A stretch of DNA of 64,000 bases from Methanobacteriota archaeon (GTDB lineage: Archaea > Thermoplasmatota > Thermoplasmata > UBA10834). Positions 62,951 to 64,000 of the stretch are shown here, one piece after another. Under the pieces are notes generated by a model. It was not told the origin of the DNA. It ran no database searches and saw nothing but the letters and a program-made list of their open reading frames with translations. The DNA lies in assembly GCA_020348345.1 (NCBI GenBank), contig CP070748.1, positions 346,088 through 410,087 of the forward strand, in the 5' to 3' direction. Position 1 is the stretch's first letter; each line of letters begins with the position of its first letter. A program made the position numbers and the translations under genes.

Positions 62951-64000
62951 ATGGAGCTCATGAGACTGTCATTGGCCATTGCCATTGCGGCATTCCTACC
63001 ATTTCCCATGATCTCTTGCGTAGCCGCTGATGGAATGATGATGGTCTACACGCATGATCCCTACGAGGATTGGGATCTTTCTGTCGAAGAAACCCAGTAC
63101 GGCATGATCAACCATGTGAACGGCGAGGAACGGTTCATATTAGCGATCAGAGTCAACAGCAAAACCCTGGAGGAAGCAGCTGGGGCTGTGTGGATGTTCG
63201 CCGTACCGGCTCAGCCTGAGAGCGTGAATATCAACCTTATGCCCACAATATCCGAACTCAATGGAGAGAAGGTCAGCGACCTTGCAAAAGAAGAACTTTG
63301 CTCGAATCTGATACTGGGGTACGGTACGCAGCTCTACCCAGTGCTGATGGTTCCATTATTGGGAAACAGCAATTCGCCTGTAACACTCTCTGACGGTAGC
63401 AGGTTTGCAGGGTTCGGAGACTCGAGCGCGGACTTCGTCGAGGTTGCGAAGCACGTGGAAGCTCAGGGACTCACGATGGAGGTGGTCTCGACAGAATACG
63501 CTGAGGCCCTAGATTCGTATCTCCAGGATCGGAACATGCGCCTTGGTAACGCCTCTTACTCGCTGGTTGAGGAATACATAGGGCAGGACTATTGCTTCGT
63601 CATATCATGGATCTCAGATGCTGATGAGTTCTTGGCCGAGGCTAATATACAATATGACCGTTCAACCGGATCCTCGTATTTCGAGATCGGGTTGTTCACG
63701 AGGTTCCCGACAGATCGGATATTCTATCCCCTCAGACTGACGAGCATATATGGAGAGACCATTGTTCCGATGCTGCTCCAAGTACTGGGATATGTAGAGC
63801 CAGACGAGGCAGGGCTTTCCACTGGCAGGCTTGACGCTAAGGTGGAACATAAAGTGGACAGCTCGTATTATGTATCACCGGACCAAAGTGAGTTCTTCGA
63901 AGGCATGGGCTTTGCCATTGATCCGTACGGAGAGCGGCTGAGGGATGTGGAGTACACGGACATAGTGATTACTGTGCCTTCAAATCAACTCGAAGCAGAT
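62951..64000 (+). CDS. Secreted protein, DUF2330-like, partial
   Basis: Translation from the ATG at 62951 gives an open frame to the end of the window (350 codons). It starts MELMRLSLAIAIAAFLPFPM with a signal peptide ending near CVAADG; the Cys at residue 23 might be lipid-modified. The next part (MMMVYTHDPYEDWDLSVEET, then VNGEERFILAIRV) and FAVPAQPESVNI resemble DUF2330, a family of large secreted proteins of unknown role that begin this way. The C-terminus is missing. An alternative start lies at 62960. Family assignment is tentative. Confidence 0.55.
   Translation, partial: MELMRLSLAIAIAAFLPFPMISCVAADGMMMVYTHDPYEDWDLSVEETQYGMINHVNGEERFILAIRVNSKTLEEAAGAVWMFAVPAQPESVNINLMPTISELNGEKVSDLAKEELCSNLILGYGTQLYPVLMVPLLGNSNSPVTLSDGSRFAGFGDSSADFVEVAKHVEAQGLTMEVVSTEYAEALDSYLQDRNMRLGNASYSLVEEYIGQDYCFVISWISDADEFLAEANIQYDRSTGSSYFEIGLFTRFPTDRIFYPLRLTSIYGETIVPMLLQVLGYVEPDEAGLSTGRLDAKVEHKVDSSYYVSPDQSEFFEGMGFAIDPYGERLRDVEYTDIVITVPSNQLEAD

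Overview
The window is chromosomal DNA of an archaeon, most likely an uncultured member of the Thermoplasmatota. This rests on archaeal information-processing genes (split RpoA1/RpoA2, one undivided RpoB, RpoH, TBP, Orc1/Cdc6, PriL, Spt5, L7/L12-type P1 stalk protein, GatD, translin, Fap7-type kinase), a DUF835 protein, a long-tailed STT3 oligosaccharyltransferase and many leaderless genes with a TATA box about 26 nt before the start codon. GTG and TTG starts are common. Lineage below phylum cannot be fixed from the sequence. There is no rRNA, CRISPR array or intact mobile element.

Layout. 1-4.3 kb: gatD (cut by the window edge), purD, a translin-family gene, thioredoxin and a small secreted CARDB-type protein. 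4.3-10.9 kb: a 2196-residue STT3/AglB with about 1300 residues of extracytoplasmic beta-sandwich repeats. 11-12.8 kb: pyrF and a radical SAM gene. 12.8-21.6 kb (minus strand): rpoH-rpoB-rpoA1-rpoA2-rpl30e-nusA. Upstream of this operon is a tRNA-Lys(UUU) gene that appears to be interrupted twice, in the D-loop and the T-loop. 22-24 kb: a candidate ncRNA, a Zn-ribbon gene with aEF1-beta, an ArsR-type regulator on a perfect palindrome, and a divergent mini-operon of three tiny Cys-containing genes. 24-31 kb: malic enzyme, a COG1031 radical SAM protein, primase PriL, a CDP-alcohol phosphotransferase, a Fap7-like kinase, and truA/trmJ sharing one TATA box.

31-46 kb is rich in cell-division and core expression genes. 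A double ribbon-helix-helix (CdrS-like) gene lies upstream of an FtsZ gene. An ABC exporter, TBP with a duplicated TATA box, a TatD-like hydrolase, an MFS transporter and acylphosphatase follow. Next come two tandem FtsZ paralogues, then secE, spt5 with an unexpected N-terminal beta-sandwich domain, rpl11, an inserted flavin disulfide reductase on the other strand, and rpl1-rpl10-rpl12. 46.5-54 kb: Orc1/Cdc6, DUF835, a membrane-anchored beta-propeller, and a gcvT-M42-M20 operon. 53.6-60.5 kb: AsnRS, a GNAT acetyltransferase, an IleRS with degraded HIGH and KMSKS motifs behind a structured leader, a Lrp-type RAM-domain protein, a UPF0147 protein and a Dph6-like ligase. 60.6-64 kb: tRNA-Gly(CCC) abutting a tyrosine-recombinase remnant, a kelch/coiled-coil surface protein and a secreted protein cut by the window end.

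No single large novel defence or metabolic system stands out. The most unusual signals are the doubly interrupted tRNA-Lys, the Spt5 domain fusion, the motif-degraded IleRS with its leader RNA, the RHH-FtsZ pair with repeated GTC-N-GAC sites, and the palindrome-controlled Cys-containing mini-operon.
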